From NCBI GenBank assembly GCA_937890045.1, contig CALBXV010000218.1, forward strand, positions 1 to 36,802: a DNA stretch of 36,802 nt, given 5' to 3'. This DNA comes from an uncultured archaeon. GTDB lineage: Archaea > Thermoproteota > Nitrososphaeria > Nitrososphaerales > CALBXV01. The position numbers were made by a program, and so were the translations under genes. The notes under the pieces are model-generated. The model ran no database searches. It saw only the letters and a list, made by a program, of their open reading frames with translations, and was not told the origin of the DNA. Positions 24,095 through 33,179 of the stretch are shown piece by piece; the stretch's first letter is position 1; each line of letters opens with the position of its first letter.

Positions 24095-24961
24095 ATGATA
24101 TGTCCAAGATGTTCATCGTATCAGATCAAAAAAGATGGTACTAATAAAACTGCTCAGATATTTCAATGCAAATCATGCCAGAGACACTTTTCAGTTCCTA
24201 TGGAGAATATCCAGCTAGATTCCAGCTTGATCGAGCCTGGTAAGGTATATGAGCATAAGTCAGATGAAACTATCAGAGTTCATGGTCTAACAGATATACA
24301 TCTTGGTGCTAACGAGTTTGATCTAGATAAATTTCGTGAAGTTATCAAGATGATTTACGAAGATGACAATGCATTATGGTTTGGTAATGGTGATATATTG
24401 GAATGTATACCACCTAACTATAAAATCAGCCAGAGAGGTCAATACATCAATCCAGAAGAACAGCATTTAGCGTTTATGGACTTAATTGCACCAATTATCG
24501 ACAAGTGTTTATTCGTTAGGGGTGGAAACCATGATTATCTGAGAAGTGTAAGACTATTGGATTATGATGTATCTCGTATTATTGCAAAAGAGATGGGAGT
24601 TCCGTACTATAGACTACCAGGCTACTCTATTATCACAGTTGGCGGTAAAAAGTGGTATCTCGTAAGTGGGCATGGCAAGAGTGGAGCTAAGAATGGCGAT
24701 TTGGAGTTGGATAAGCTATCTTCGATATACAGTCAGGGAGATATTTTCTTTCTGGGTCACAATCATCAACTTTATGCGAAACCTATTGACTCCATCAAAG
24801 TTGAGAATGATGAGGAGACTCTTCACAGGAGATGGTATATCAGAGGTGGGAGTTTTCTTAGATACGCAGAATATGCGAGATACTCTTTGTATACAATAGT
24901 AAGAACAGGATGGGTAACTATCGAGCTTAGTAAGGACAGTGTTAAGTGTTGGACGAACTAG
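24095..24961 (+). CDS. Zinc-ribbon / calcineurin-like metallophosphoesterase fusion
   Basis: 288 residues. The N-terminal zinc ribbon has CPRC (3-6) and CKSC (25-28), like those of transposase/InsA-type proteins. It is followed by a complete two-metal phosphoesterase: DIH (67-69), GNGD (Asp100), GNHD (144-147), SGHG (His193) and GHNH (221-224). All metal-binding residues are present, so it should be active, probably on nucleic acid given the ribbon. It lies between TerS and TerL, suggesting a role at packaged DNA ends. The substrate is unproven. Confidence 0.88.
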   Translation: MICPRCSSYQIKKDGTNKTAQIFQCKSCQRHFSVPMENIQLDSSLIEPGKVYEHKSDETIRVHGLTDIHLGANEFDLDKFREVIKMIYEDDNALWFGNGDILECIPPNYKISQRGQYINPEEQHLAFMDLIAPIIDKCLFVRGGNHDYLRSVRLLDYDVSRIIAKEMGVPYYRLPGYSIITVGGKKWYLVSGHGKSGAKNGDLELDKLSSIYSQGDIFFLGHNHQLYAKPIDSIKVENDEETLHRRWYIRGGSFLRYAEYARYSLYTIVRTGWVTIELSKDSVKCWTN

Positions 24962-25164
24962 CAAAATATGATGCGTCAGGTCTTAATCTTGGGAAGTCAA
25001 TTAAGGAACTAAAAAGAATATCAAAACAGATAAGTTATTCTGGCCTGGTGAGTGGTAGAGATTATGATTTCATAAGAGTTAAATGGATAAGGTCTATTAT
25101 CGATCACATAGAAATTCCAGAATTGGTGGGACATGAAGAACAAGACGACAACATCGAAGCATGA
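24946..25164 (+). CDS. Small hypothetical protein, GTG start
   Basis: 72 residues overlapping the phosphoesterase 3' end by 16 bases; AAGGA lies nine bases before the GTG. Helical with an acidic C-terminus (GHEEQDDNIEA). Function unknown. Confidence 0.6.
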   Translation: MLDELAKYDASGLNLGKSIKELKRISKQISYSGLVSGRDYDFIRVKWIRSIIDHIEIPELVGHEEQDDNIEA

Positions 25165-25366
25165 CATCATTAGGTCAATTAAAGCATTACGAATTAGAAT
25201 GGATAGAATATATAATATTTTGCTCATTCAGCAACAGGAGATTAAAGAGTATATCGAGTTTATGGGGAATGAGAAAGAATATGAGGAACATTTAAAAAAG
25301 AAATATGAACGTAAACAGCCAGAAGATAACGGAAGCGGAACAGACGCTGGAACTGGCGAAGAATGA
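25133..25366 (+). CDS. Small charged coiled-coil protein
   Basis: 77 residues, highly charged, with a helix likely to form a coiled coil (RMDRIYNILLIQQQEIKEYI) and a Gly/Glu tail. It overlaps both neighbours, by 32 bases upstream and 62 bases into TerL. Its place just before TerL is where some phages encode terminase accessory proteins; the function is not shown. Confidence 0.55.
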   Translation: MKNKTTTSKHDIIRSIKALRIRMDRIYNILLIQQQEIKEYIEFMGNEKEYEEHLKKKYERKQPEDNGSGTDAGTGEE

Positions 25367-26858
25367 TTTAATCGCTTTTGGTAAACTATTCCTACCTGAC
25401 GACTTTAAGAGATCAGAAACTCCTCCATTCCATTATGAGATCGCTGACCTGATAGATGATAAACTCTGTAAGCAACTTGCTATTATCGTGCCGCGTGGTC
25501 ATGGCAAGACTGTACTGACAAAAGCATCCATACTTAAAGATTTTTGCTTTTCTGAGGAACTTTTATTCTATGCGTGGGTAAGTGCGACTCAGAAGTTGTC
25601 CGTAGGAAACATGGATTACATTAAACACCACTTTGATTACAACGAAAGAATTAAATACTACTTCGGAGCAATGAGAGGTAAAAAATGGACAGAAGAAGAT
25701 ATTGAATTGAAAAATGGATGTAAACTAATTTCAAAAAGTAATGTTGCTGGCATACGTGGTGGCGCAAAACTTCATAAACGATACGACCTCATTGTTCTTG
25801 ACGACTTTGAACATGAGGCAAATACAATAACTCATGATGCGAGGGCTAAAAATGCAAATCTTGTTACGGCTGTTGTCTATCCTGCTCTGGAGCCTCACAC
25901 TGGTAGGCTTCGTGTTAACGGGACTCCTGTACATTTCGACAGTTTTATTAATAACTTGCTCAGAGGCTACGAGCAAGCGGTTAAAGAAAAAAAATCTTTC
26001 TCTTGGAACATGGTTACGTACAAAGCCTTTCTTCCAGACGGGACTCCGCTTTGGCCCAGTTTCTTCAATAAGGAAAAACTTATAGAAAAGAAGAAATTCT
26101 ATAGAGATTCAGGCCAGCCATCTAAGTTCTATCAAGAGTACATGATGGAAGTCATGAGTGAAGAGGACGCTATGTGGAAGCGTTCAGACATTAAGCATTG
26201 GAGTGGATTTTATGAGCATATCGAAGGCATTAACTATATCGTACAAGACGGAGAGAAGACACCTATCCATACATTTATCGGGTGTGACCCTGCTACTGAT
26301 ATTGATACTAAAGAGTCTGATTTCAGCGTCATTATGGTTGTGGGTGTGGACACAAATAATAATCTATTCGTACTCGAATATGAACGGCATAGAAGTATCC
26401 CAACCATCGGATCAAAGTCACCTGACGGAACAGTATTCGGAAAGAAAGGTGTTGTAGATCATATCATTGGATTGTATGATAAGTATCATTGTGTTAGTGC
26501 GACTGTGGAAGACGTAGCAATGAATAGGTCTATATTCCAAGCGATGAACGATGAAAAGAGAAGATTGAATAGGTTCAATTTGTCGATAATACCTCAAAAG
26601 CCTGGTGGAACTCAAAAGAGAAACCGCATTTATAGTGGACTTGCTGGTAGATTTAGCATGGGAAGCATCTTTTTGAGGGATAACCACTTTGATTTAACGC
26701 ATGAAATCCTTACATTCGGCCCCAGAATGGCACATGACGATACCATAGAGGGACTTTATTATGCAAATCTGCACGCTTTTCCTCCCAATTATGCCCAGAA
26801 AAAGGACAAAACGTGGAGAAAACCAAAGAAAAAGGTGAAAAATTGGATAATAGCTTAG
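25305..26858 (+). CDS. terL: Terminase large subunit (packaging ATPase-nuclease)
   Basis: 517 residues, full length for the family. ATPase: Walker A VPRGHGKT (62-69) and Walker B LIVLDDFE (Asp166, Asp167). Nuclease: CDPATD with Asp328 as the first metal ligand, then later acidic positions (VEDVA, and HDDT near the C-terminus). It pumps DNA into the prohead through the portal and cuts the concatemer. The start ATG lies inside the preceding small gene; the N-terminus (EAEQTLELAKNDLIAFGKLF) is the expected adaptor-binding helix. Confidence 0.95.
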   Translation: MNVNSQKITEAEQTLELAKNDLIAFGKLFLPDDFKRSETPPFHYEIADLIDDKLCKQLAIIVPRGHGKTVLTKASILKDFCFSEELLFYAWVSATQKLSVGNMDYIKHHFDYNERIKYYFGAMRGKKWTEEDIELKNGCKLISKSNVAGIRGGAKLHKRYDLIVLDDFEHEANTITHDARAKNANLVTAVVYPALEPHTGRLRVNGTPVHFDSFINNLLRGYEQAVKEKKSFSWNMVTYKAFLPDGTPLWPSFFNKEKLIEKKKFYRDSGQPSKFYQEYMMEVMSEEDAMWKRSDIKHWSGFYEHIEGINYIVQDGEKTPIHTFIGCDPATDIDTKESDFSVIMVVGVDTNNNLFVLEYERHRSIPTIGSKSPDGTVFGKKGVVDHIIGLYDKYHCVSATVEDVAMNRSIFQAMNDEKRRLNRFNLSIIPQKPGGTQKRNRIYSGLAGRFSMGSIFLRDNHFDLTHEILTFGPRMAHDDTIEGLYYANLHAFPPNYAQKKDKTWRKPKKKVKNWIIA

Positions 26859-27079
26859 CTGTAAGACGACCTTACTTTAATAATCGACTATCTACTAGGG
26901 CAAGTAATGGTACTGACCCCTCTTTGAATAAAGGCCCTACAAAGTCTATCTGGCAAGAAGTCACCAAACGTAGAAAGATTCCTGCGAAAAGATATTCTCT
27001 GGAAAGTTTGGTTGATATGGGAATTGAAGGTATTCCAATGATACGAGCATTTAAGTACCCGTGGTCTATGCATGCCTAG
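26813..27079 (+). CDS. Small basic hypothetical protein, GTG start
   Basis: 88 residues. AAAGGA lies six bases before the GTG. Basic, Pro/Arg-rich, no membrane segment, so it is not an obvious holin despite the endolysin gene that follows. It overlaps TerL by 46 bases and the endolysin by eight. Confidence 0.6.
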   Translation: MEKTKEKGEKLDNSLAVRRPYFNNRLSTRASNGTDPSLNKGPTKSIWQEVTKRRKIPAKRYSLESLVDMGIEGIPMIRAFKYPWSMHA

Positions 27080-27464
27080 ATTTGGTAAAAGGTCTAAGAA
27101 AAGACTTGCAACTTGTGATGATAGACTTCAAGACTTATTCAAAGAAGTTATAAAATATTTTGATTGTACGGTGATTCAAGGGCATAGAGGTGAAGCAGAG
27201 CAAAACCAAGCATATGACGCGGGACGAAGTAAACTTCGTTATCCTGATGGTAAGCATAATGCTGATCCTTCAAAAGCCGTGGATGTGGCTCCTTACCCTA
27301 TCGACTGGAGCGATCGCGACAGGTTTCATTACTTTGGTGGTTTTGTTCTGGGCATCGCATCGCAAATGGGATTAAAAATTCGTTGGGGCGGCGACTGGGA
27401 TAGAGACACCGAAGTCAAAGACAATAGGTTCGATGACCTTCCACATTTTGAAATAAGAGAATAA
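27072..27464 (+). CDS. Endolysin, M15-type (VanY-like) L,D-peptidase
   Basis: 130 residues. His62 and Asp71 in GKHNADPSKAVDVAP, and His125 in DLPHFEI, are the zinc ligands of the M15 peptidase fold used by many small endolysins. The GHRG segment near residue 37 is also typical. It cleaves peptidoglycan stem peptides. There is no signal peptide, so a holin is needed; none is seen nearby. The location between TerL and portal is unusual for lysis genes. The start overlaps the previous gene (ATGCCTAG). Confidence 0.88.
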   Translation: MPRFGKRSKKRLATCDDRLQDLFKEVIKYFDCTVIQGHRGEAEQNQAYDAGRSKLRYPDGKHNADPSKAVDVAPYPIDWSDRDRFHYFGGFVLGIASQMGLKIRWGGDWDRDTEVKDNRFDDLPHFEIRE

Positions 27465-27480
27465 CGTAGGAGAATGAAAA

Positions 27481-27825
27481 ATGGCAATAGTTTACGGGGT
27501 ACATAAGTATACTACCTCAGAAGCACTAAACCTTCAGTTAGGACAAGCTGGATTTGATGTTGTTGGAGAACACGATTCAACCACACAGTCTCCCCCAGAT
27601 GAAAATGGGAGAGCTGGTGTATGGATTGCTCTACAATGTCTAGCCGCTGTAACTCCTGGCTCTACTGCTTATGCAAGTCAGTTTTGTCAGTTAACAGCCG
27701 CTTGTAATGAGGGTGATGATTTAACGTCTGTATTCTTACAGCCTGGTGACATCATCTATGGAAGCTTCTCAGGGGTAGTGAATCATACCAACTCTAATGC
27801 GACTTTACTAGCTTATAGAGGATAG
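27481..27825 (+). CDS. Small structural-like protein before the portal
   Basis: 114 residues with TAGGAG before the ATG. Small, Gly/Ser/Thr-rich and beta-like; the C-terminus has DIIYGSFSGVVNHTN. It could be a head or fibre accessory protein. No family recognised. Confidence 0.6.
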   Translation: MAIVYGVHKYTTSEALNLQLGQAGFDVVGEHDSTTQSPPDENGRAGVWIALQCLAAVTPGSTAYASQFCQLTAACNEGDDLTSVFLQPGDIIYGSFSGVVNHTNSNATLLAYRG

Positions 27826-27826
27826 A

Positions 27827-30106
27827 GTGCCTAGACAAAGCGACAAAAAGAAAGCCGATATTAATAAAAGGCTTTGGGAGCAATCTAATGGAAGCTCTAG
27901 GCAAAAGTGGCAGAAGGTTAATCAAAGAGGGTATGACTTCTATCTTAACGAACAATTAACTGGCGCAGAAAGAGATGCGATAGAATCCTCTGGCATGCCA
28001 AGTTTCATTATTAACAGGATTACTCCTGTTATTGAGATGATGAAATACTTTGTTTCTGCTAATGATCCAAGATGGCAAGCGGTCGGTAGTGAAGGTTCTG
28101 ATACTGATGTGGCGGCTGTCCACTCAGATATTGCTGATTATTGCTGGTATCTTTCTAATGGGAAATCTATCTATGGTCATGTCATACAGGACGCTCTAAC
28201 AAAGTCTGTAGGATTTTTCTTAGTTGATGTTAATCCTGATTTAGATCAGGGAATGGGAGAGGTTATACTCAAGAGAGTTGAGCCGTTTGATGTATTTGTT
28301 GATCCTATGAGTACTGACTTCCTCTTTAGGGACGCTTCCTATGTAATCATCAAAAAGGATTTAACAAAAACACAGTTAATGTCTCTTTATCCAGATTACA
28401 AGAGAAAGATTAAGAAAGCGGAAGGACAAACAATGTCAAGTAGAGGTGGGGTAATGTTCTCTGATAGAAATCTAGGAACATCTGATGCTATTCTTCCTGA
28501 TGAGGTGGGAATACAAGCATATGATCCCCTGACGGCTGAAGAAGATGAAATGCTTGAAATCTTCGAGACATATCAAAAGGTCAAGGTTCCATACTACAAT
28601 GTTTTCATCAAGGTTCTTCCTTCTGCGCAAGAGATGGCAGAGATTAGAGAGCAGGCTGAGAAGGAGATAGAAAATTTTGTGAAAGAAACTGAAGTCTCTG
28701 TAAAGGAGACTGAAGCTTCTGTGCAACAAGCTGTAGAACGTGGAGAGATGATTCCAGAGAGAGCTGCTCTAGAAATAGAAAAGGCAGTACAGGAAGCAAA
28801 AGTTACTATTGAACAACATAGACAGTCTGTTATATCAAAGATAGAAGATGTTCAGTCGAGAGTTGAAAATAGTGTTCTTCCAGAAGACGCTTACAAAGAA
28901 TTGGCCGCAACAGAAGCAGGACAGAAGAATATTGTTGAAGCTATAAAATTTTATGATACGAGAGTAAAACTCACCTGCACTATTGGAGATAGCGTACTTT
29001 TATGGGAAATGATTCTACCATGTACTGAGTATCCGATTGTTCCATTTATGTATACTTGGACAGGTACTCCTCATCCAATGAGTGCTGTTAGTCCCTTAGT
29101 TGGTAAACAACAAGAATTAAACAAAGCTCACCAGCTCATGATCCACAATGCGAACTTAGCGTCAAACTTGAGATGGCTATATGAGGAAGGATCAGTGCCA
29201 GAAGAGGAATGGGAACAATACTCTTCAGCGCCTGGTGCTTTATTGAAATATAGATCAGGATTTGCTCCTCCTACTCCTGTCCAGCCTCTTCCCTTAAATC
29301 AGGCATTCTTTGAACTCACAAGTGTAGGAAGATCAGATATGGAGTATTTATCTGGTGTATATTCTTCTATGCAAGGTGATGTGGGGACTCAGCATGAAAC
29401 GTATAGAGGTCTATTAGCTGCTGACGAATATGGAACACGAAGAATTAAGGCATGGATGGAATCAACAATTGAGCCAGCTCTAGAACATCTTGGAAAAGTA
29501 TTCAAGGAGATGGCGCAAAACACGTATACAGCACATAAGGTGTTCAGAATTATTCAGCCAAGTGCATTACAGGAAGAAAGAACAGTTGAAATGAACATTC
29601 CAATATACAATGATATGGGAGCGGCTATTGGTAAATGGAAGGACTATGCTTCTGCAAGATTTGACGTGAGAATTGTATCTGGCTCGACACTCCCAGTAAA
29701 CAGATGGGCTCTACTAGAAGAGTACTTCAGATGGTTCCAAGCTGGTCTTATTGATGATGTTGCTATGTTGGCTGAGACTGATGTTCGTGGCAAAGAGAAT
29801 ATCTTAAAGAGGAAATCAGTTTATACACAACTTCAAAGTCAGCTGGAAGAGATGGAGGCTTTATTGAAAGACAGGGACGGAACTATCGAAACATTATCTC
29901 GACAGGTGATACAATCTGGTATCAGAACCAAGATAAAAGATGCAGAATCTGAAGTAGATAGAGATTTAGGTGAAACAAAATCGCAACAGAAGTTTTTAAG
30001 GAATATGCTGCGTGGGGAATTAGACATGATGAAGAGAGAAATGACAAGACAGGTCAAGAATGCAGTAGACCAAGAAAAAATTAAGGCGCAGAAGCAGAAG
30101 TCTTGA
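27827..30106 (+). CDS. Portal protein, P22-type
   Basis: 759 residues, GTG start. The N-terminal region (YDFYLNEQLTGAERDA, SFIINRITPVIEMMKYF, VFVDPMSTDFLFRDASYVI) follows the P22-like podoviral portal pattern, and the length is close to P22 gp1. A coiled-coil-rich insertion at about 268-350 contains the duplicated KETE[VA]SV. The C-terminus is a long Lys/Glu helix, as in a portal barrel. It forms the dodecameric DNA gate and docks TerL. Called from order (TerL, portal, scaffold, capsid) and sequence pattern. Confidence 0.85.
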   Translation: MPRQSDKKKADINKRLWEQSNGSSRQKWQKVNQRGYDFYLNEQLTGAERDAIESSGMPSFIINRITPVIEMMKYFVSANDPRWQAVGSEGSDTDVAAVHSDIADYCWYLSNGKSIYGHVIQDALTKSVGFFLVDVNPDLDQGMGEVILKRVEPFDVFVDPMSTDFLFRDASYVIIKKDLTKTQLMSLYPDYKRKIKKAEGQTMSSRGGVMFSDRNLGTSDAILPDEVGIQAYDPLTAEEDEMLEIFETYQKVKVPYYNVFIKVLPSAQEMAEIREQAEKEIENFVKETEVSVKETEASVQQAVERGEMIPERAALEIEKAVQEAKVTIEQHRQSVISKIEDVQSRVENSVLPEDAYKELAATEAGQKNIVEAIKFYDTRVKLTCTIGDSVLLWEMILPCTEYPIVPFMYTWTGTPHPMSAVSPLVGKQQELNKAHQLMIHNANLASNLRWLYEEGSVPEEEWEQYSSAPGALLKYRSGFAPPTPVQPLPLNQAFFELTSVGRSDMEYLSGVYSSMQGDVGTQHETYRGLLAADEYGTRRIKAWMESTIEPALEHLGKVFKEMAQNTYTAHKVFRIIQPSALQEERTVEMNIPIYNDMGAAIGKWKDYASARFDVRIVSGSTLPVNRWALLEEYFRWFQAGLIDDVAMLAETDVRGKENILKRKSVYTQLQSQLEEMEALLKDRDGTIETLSRQVIQSGIRTKIKDAESEVDRDLGETKSQQKFLRNMLRGELDMMKREMTRQVKNAVDQEKIKAQKQKS

Positions 30107-30149
30107 CCAGAATACAAAATTTTTGTTAAATTAGAAGGAGAATATTAAT

Positions 30150-31055
30150 ATGTCCCCAATTGACACAGATAACCTATTGACAGCAAATACAGTAATGGAA
30201 GGTGAACCTGCTAAAGATAGCCCTGCCGAAGGTGACAACTTTGACGTTCAAGAGTTTATGGACTCATTAGATCAGGATGTCAATAGTGGAATAATTGATG
30301 ATAACCAATCTGAAGGAGAAGTAAGGCTCTCTCCCGAAGAACCAGCAACCTTTGATGGAAGTCAGAGCCCTGGCCAGACACAAGAGCACGATTGGGAAAA
30401 GAGATATGGAGACTCTACTACGGAAGCAAGGAAGTTAAATTCCAAGCTTAATGATGTAGAGCCTTATATACCTATTCTCGATGCGATGAAAGAAGACCCT
30501 AATTTAGTTCAGCACATGCGTAACTATTTTGAGGGTAATGGAAGCGTCAACTCCTCTAGTAATTTAAAGGAGCAACTTGGCTTGGACGAAGACTTCATTT
30601 TCGATTATGACGAAGCAATCTCAGATCAAAACTCAGATTCTGCAAAGGTAATGAATACCCACGTAGATGGTCTTGTGCAACAAAGGTTAGGTGAATATGC
30701 AAATCGCCAAAACTTTGAAAACGCAAGAGCAGATGAGCAATCAAAGGTTCAACAGAAGTTCAATCTATCAGACGATCAGATGGGACAGATGGTTGACTTT
30801 GCTAAAAATCGTTCTCTCACAATGGATGATATTTATTATCTATATACGAGAGAGAATAGAGATCAGACGATTGCTGACAATGCAAGAAAAGAAGTCGCAC
30901 AGCAAATGAAGAACGTAAGGCAGAAACCTGCCAGTGTCTCTTCAGCTGGCGCACAAGACATAGATACTGGATCATCACAAGATGACCAAGTATTCAATGC
31001 TCTCTTACATCTAGATCAAGGAGTTGAAGCCTTATCAGCTAAACTAGACAAGTAG
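30150..31055 (+). CDS. Capsid scaffolding protein
   Basis: 301 residues, strongly acidic and Gln/Asp-rich, with predicted helices in the second half and a disordered N-terminus. GAAGGAG precedes the ATG. The position between portal and major capsid protein, plus the composition, give the call. It guides prohead assembly and is then lost or digested. No protease motif is seen in it. Confidence 0.8.
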   Translation: MSPIDTDNLLTANTVMEGEPAKDSPAEGDNFDVQEFMDSLDQDVNSGIIDDNQSEGEVRLSPEEPATFDGSQSPGQTQEHDWEKRYGDSTTEARKLNSKLNDVEPYIPILDAMKEDPNLVQHMRNYFEGNGSVNSSSNLKEQLGLDEDFIFDYDEAISDQNSDSAKVMNTHVDGLVQQRLGEYANRQNFENARADEQSKVQQKFNLSDDQMGQMVDFAKNRSLTMDDIYYLYTRENRDQTIADNARKEVAQQMKNVRQKPASVSSAGAQDIDTGSSQDDQVFNALLHLDQGVEALSAKLDK

Positions 31056-31068
31056 GAGGTAAGTACAC

Positions 31069-32652
31069 ATGGCTTACACATCCCCCAAATATCTGGCGGT
31101 ATCCAATCAAGGTGGGCTACCGACTTCAGAAGGGGCAACAGGTCGCGTAGCTGGTTCTGGTCTTTCAACTGGTCACCCAAGACGAAGATATGATTTTTCT
31201 GATAGGTTCACTGAACTTGCAGTTAATCAGACTCCGTTTTTTAGACTGGTTAGTCAGATTGGAAAACAGCCGACTGATGATCCCCAATTTAAATACACCG
31301 AGAAAAGAGGTTCGTGGCATAAACGATATGCATACGTAGTCGGATTCCATAATGGATCGGCTGCTGTAATAAACGAAGCTATCCTAGCAAACACATCAGA
31401 TAGTACAAGTGTTTCAGTCGGAGACACTATGACTGTTTATCTTGCTGGTGATTATCTCACCGCAGGTAACATTCAAAATAAAATAGGTCAGGAAGTCGAT
31501 GCCCACATTGGTGCATCTGGCACAAGACCTAATTTTGTTGTCCCTGGCATGCTACTCAAAGTGAATGTATCAGACTCAGCTACGGATCAAGCAGCTAAAG
31601 ACTACTACATTCTGAGAGTTACATCACAAGCTGCACAAGACACTGACATTGACTTAGGTAGTGTTGGAGATGGTGTTGACAATGCGGAAACGATTAAAGC
31701 AGTTTGTTCTGTTGTTCGTGTCCCATCTAGTCCAGCACCAGCTGCGGCTTATTCTACTAACCATAATACTGCTACTACGGTAGACAGTACTGGTTCAGTG
31801 ACGACTAGTGATACTCTTGCTGGTCACTTTGAATCAAGACGTACATACGCTGTTGGAAGTGCCCATGCTGAAGGATCAGGACTGATCGGAGAAGTGTGGA
31901 ACGATAATCCTTACAGTACCTCATATGGACAAACTCAGATTTTTCGTTCTGAGTTCGGTATGACGAATACTGCAAGGGCGACCGCTCTAAAGTACGAACC
32001 TAACGAATGGGCTCGTATCTGGAAAGACAAACTGATTGAACATAAGTGGGACATTGAGCAAGCTGCTCTATTTTCTGCTCAATATTCGCCAACTGCCAGT
32101 ACTTCATCAGTGAACACCACTCAGGGTGCAATTGATTTTGTACTGAACACTGGTAACATATTCTCCTTAACGGAATCAACTAAAACATCTGATGATTTCT
32201 TGGATGATATGAGTCAGTTCCTCGATCCTAGATACAACAATGCTAACGCAACACTGTTCTTCTGTGATACTTCAACATATAACTGGTTACATAAGTTAAG
32301 TGGATACTTTTCCAATAGTTTGGAATTGAGTCCTAACTTTAGTTCCAATTTCGCAGCCCAAGGCCGCGGAAGTATGTTTGGTGTTGACTTCACAAGAATC
32401 AGTACTGTTTATGGTGATATGAATGTTGTTCGTAACATCCACCTAGATGGTTCTGTAGTGAAGATGCTCGCAATGAACATGAAGTACGTTGGATATCGTC
32501 CTCTAGTAGGAAATGGCATGAATCGTGACACAGCTGTCTATGTCGGTGTTAGCTCTCTAGAAAATAGTGGAGATGACAAACGAGTGGATATGATCCTTAC
32601 AGAAGCTGGCTTTGAGTTCAAAATGCCCGAAGCTCACGCGATCTGGAAATAG
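31069..32652 (+). CDS. Major capsid protein (HK97-fold, SU10-like)
   Basis: 527 residues. The N-terminal segment FSDRFTELAVNQTPFFRLVSQIG, the Trp/Tyr motif SWHKRYAYV, and the C-terminal MILTEAGFEFKMPEAHA resemble the SU10/DUF5309-like major capsid family. The best ribosome site in the region (TAGGAGGT) precedes it, as expected for a highly made protein. Residues near 90-260 form a Ser/Thr-rich insertion that could be a surface domain. Confidence 0.85.
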   Translation: MAYTSPKYLAVSNQGGLPTSEGATGRVAGSGLSTGHPRRRYDFSDRFTELAVNQTPFFRLVSQIGKQPTDDPQFKYTEKRGSWHKRYAYVVGFHNGSAAVINEAILANTSDSTSVSVGDTMTVYLAGDYLTAGNIQNKIGQEVDAHIGASGTRPNFVVPGMLLKVNVSDSATDQAAKDYYILRVTSQAAQDTDIDLGSVGDGVDNAETIKAVCSVVRVPSSPAPAAAYSTNHNTATTVDSTGSVTTSDTLAGHFESRRTYAVGSAHAEGSGLIGEVWNDNPYSTSYGQTQIFRSEFGMTNTARATALKYEPNEWARIWKDKLIEHKWDIEQAALFSAQYSPTASTSSVNTTQGAIDFVLNTGNIFSLTESTKTSDDFLDDMSQFLDPRYNNANATLFFCDTSTYNWLHKLSGYFSNSLELSPNFSSNFAAQGRGSMFGVDFTRISTVYGDMNVVRNIHLDGSVVKMLAMNMKYVGYRPLVGNGMNRDTAVYVGVSSLENSGDDKRVDMILTEAGFEFKMPEAHAIWK

Positions 32653-32664
32653 GAGGTAGCGATT

Positions 32665-33066
32665 ATGGCTAAACTAGGTGCAAAAGCTGGTTGGAATAAT
32701 AATTACTGTGAATCTGTAACGGCTAACAAGACATTGGTAGCCAAGGATTCTGGTAAGGTATTCATTCCATCTGGTGCAGCAAGGACTGTGACTTTACCCA
32801 CTGTATCAAGCTCTCTCGCAGGATTTCATTGTACTATTATTAGTGGCGATGATAGTGAGCATGTGATATCTGGTGGTGCAAGCCTAATCTACTATCACGG
32901 TAGTTATGGTACTGACCACGCATCCAATACTGGTAGAGACATTCATGAGACTGTATCATCTCTTACATTAGGTGCTGGCGCAATTAATGATACGATTGAT
33001 ATTTCTTGTGATGGTACATACTGGTACTGTAGCGGGTCAACAAAAGCTACTGTTAATGCGGCTTAG
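32665..33066 (+). CDS. Putative head decoration protein
   Basis: 133 residues, Ser/Gly/Thr-rich and beta-rich (SVTANKTLVAKDSGKVFIPS, then VTLPT). GGAGGT precedes the ATG and it directly follows the capsid gene. Composition and place suit a decoration or cement protein; fibre-like proteins share this pattern. Confidence 0.6.
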   Translation: MAKLGAKAGWNNNYCESVTANKTLVAKDSGKVFIPSGAARTVTLPTVSSSLAGFHCTIISGDDSEHVISGGASLIYYHGSYGTDHASNTGRDIHETVSSLTLGAGAINDTIDISCDGTYWYCSGSTKATVNAA

Positions 33067-33118
33067 CAATAAAGTCTAGTAGAGATAAATAGTCCTTCTA
33101 GCAATCCGAGTGTTATGT

Positions 33119-33156
33119 GTCCCTGCTGGGTTTCCTTCCTTTTCCCTAGCGGGGAC
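33119..33156 (+). terminator. Stem-loop between capsid and connector genes
   Basis: GTCCCTGCT pairs with AGCGGGGAC (9 bp, one T-G), with an inner GGG/CCC, in the 113-base gap 33067-33179. No T-run follows, so intrinsic termination is doubtful. It may limit read-through or protect the upstream capsid mRNA 3' end. The rest of the gap shows nothing else. Confidence 0.5.
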
Positions 33157-33179
33157 GCACTCACTCACTTAGGAGTAGA

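Noticed and set aside
30103..30131. Promoter TTGACC-N17-TTAAAT before the scaffold gene
   Set aside because: The -10 box is weak and the predicted start would fall within the Shine-Dalgarno site of the scaffold gene.
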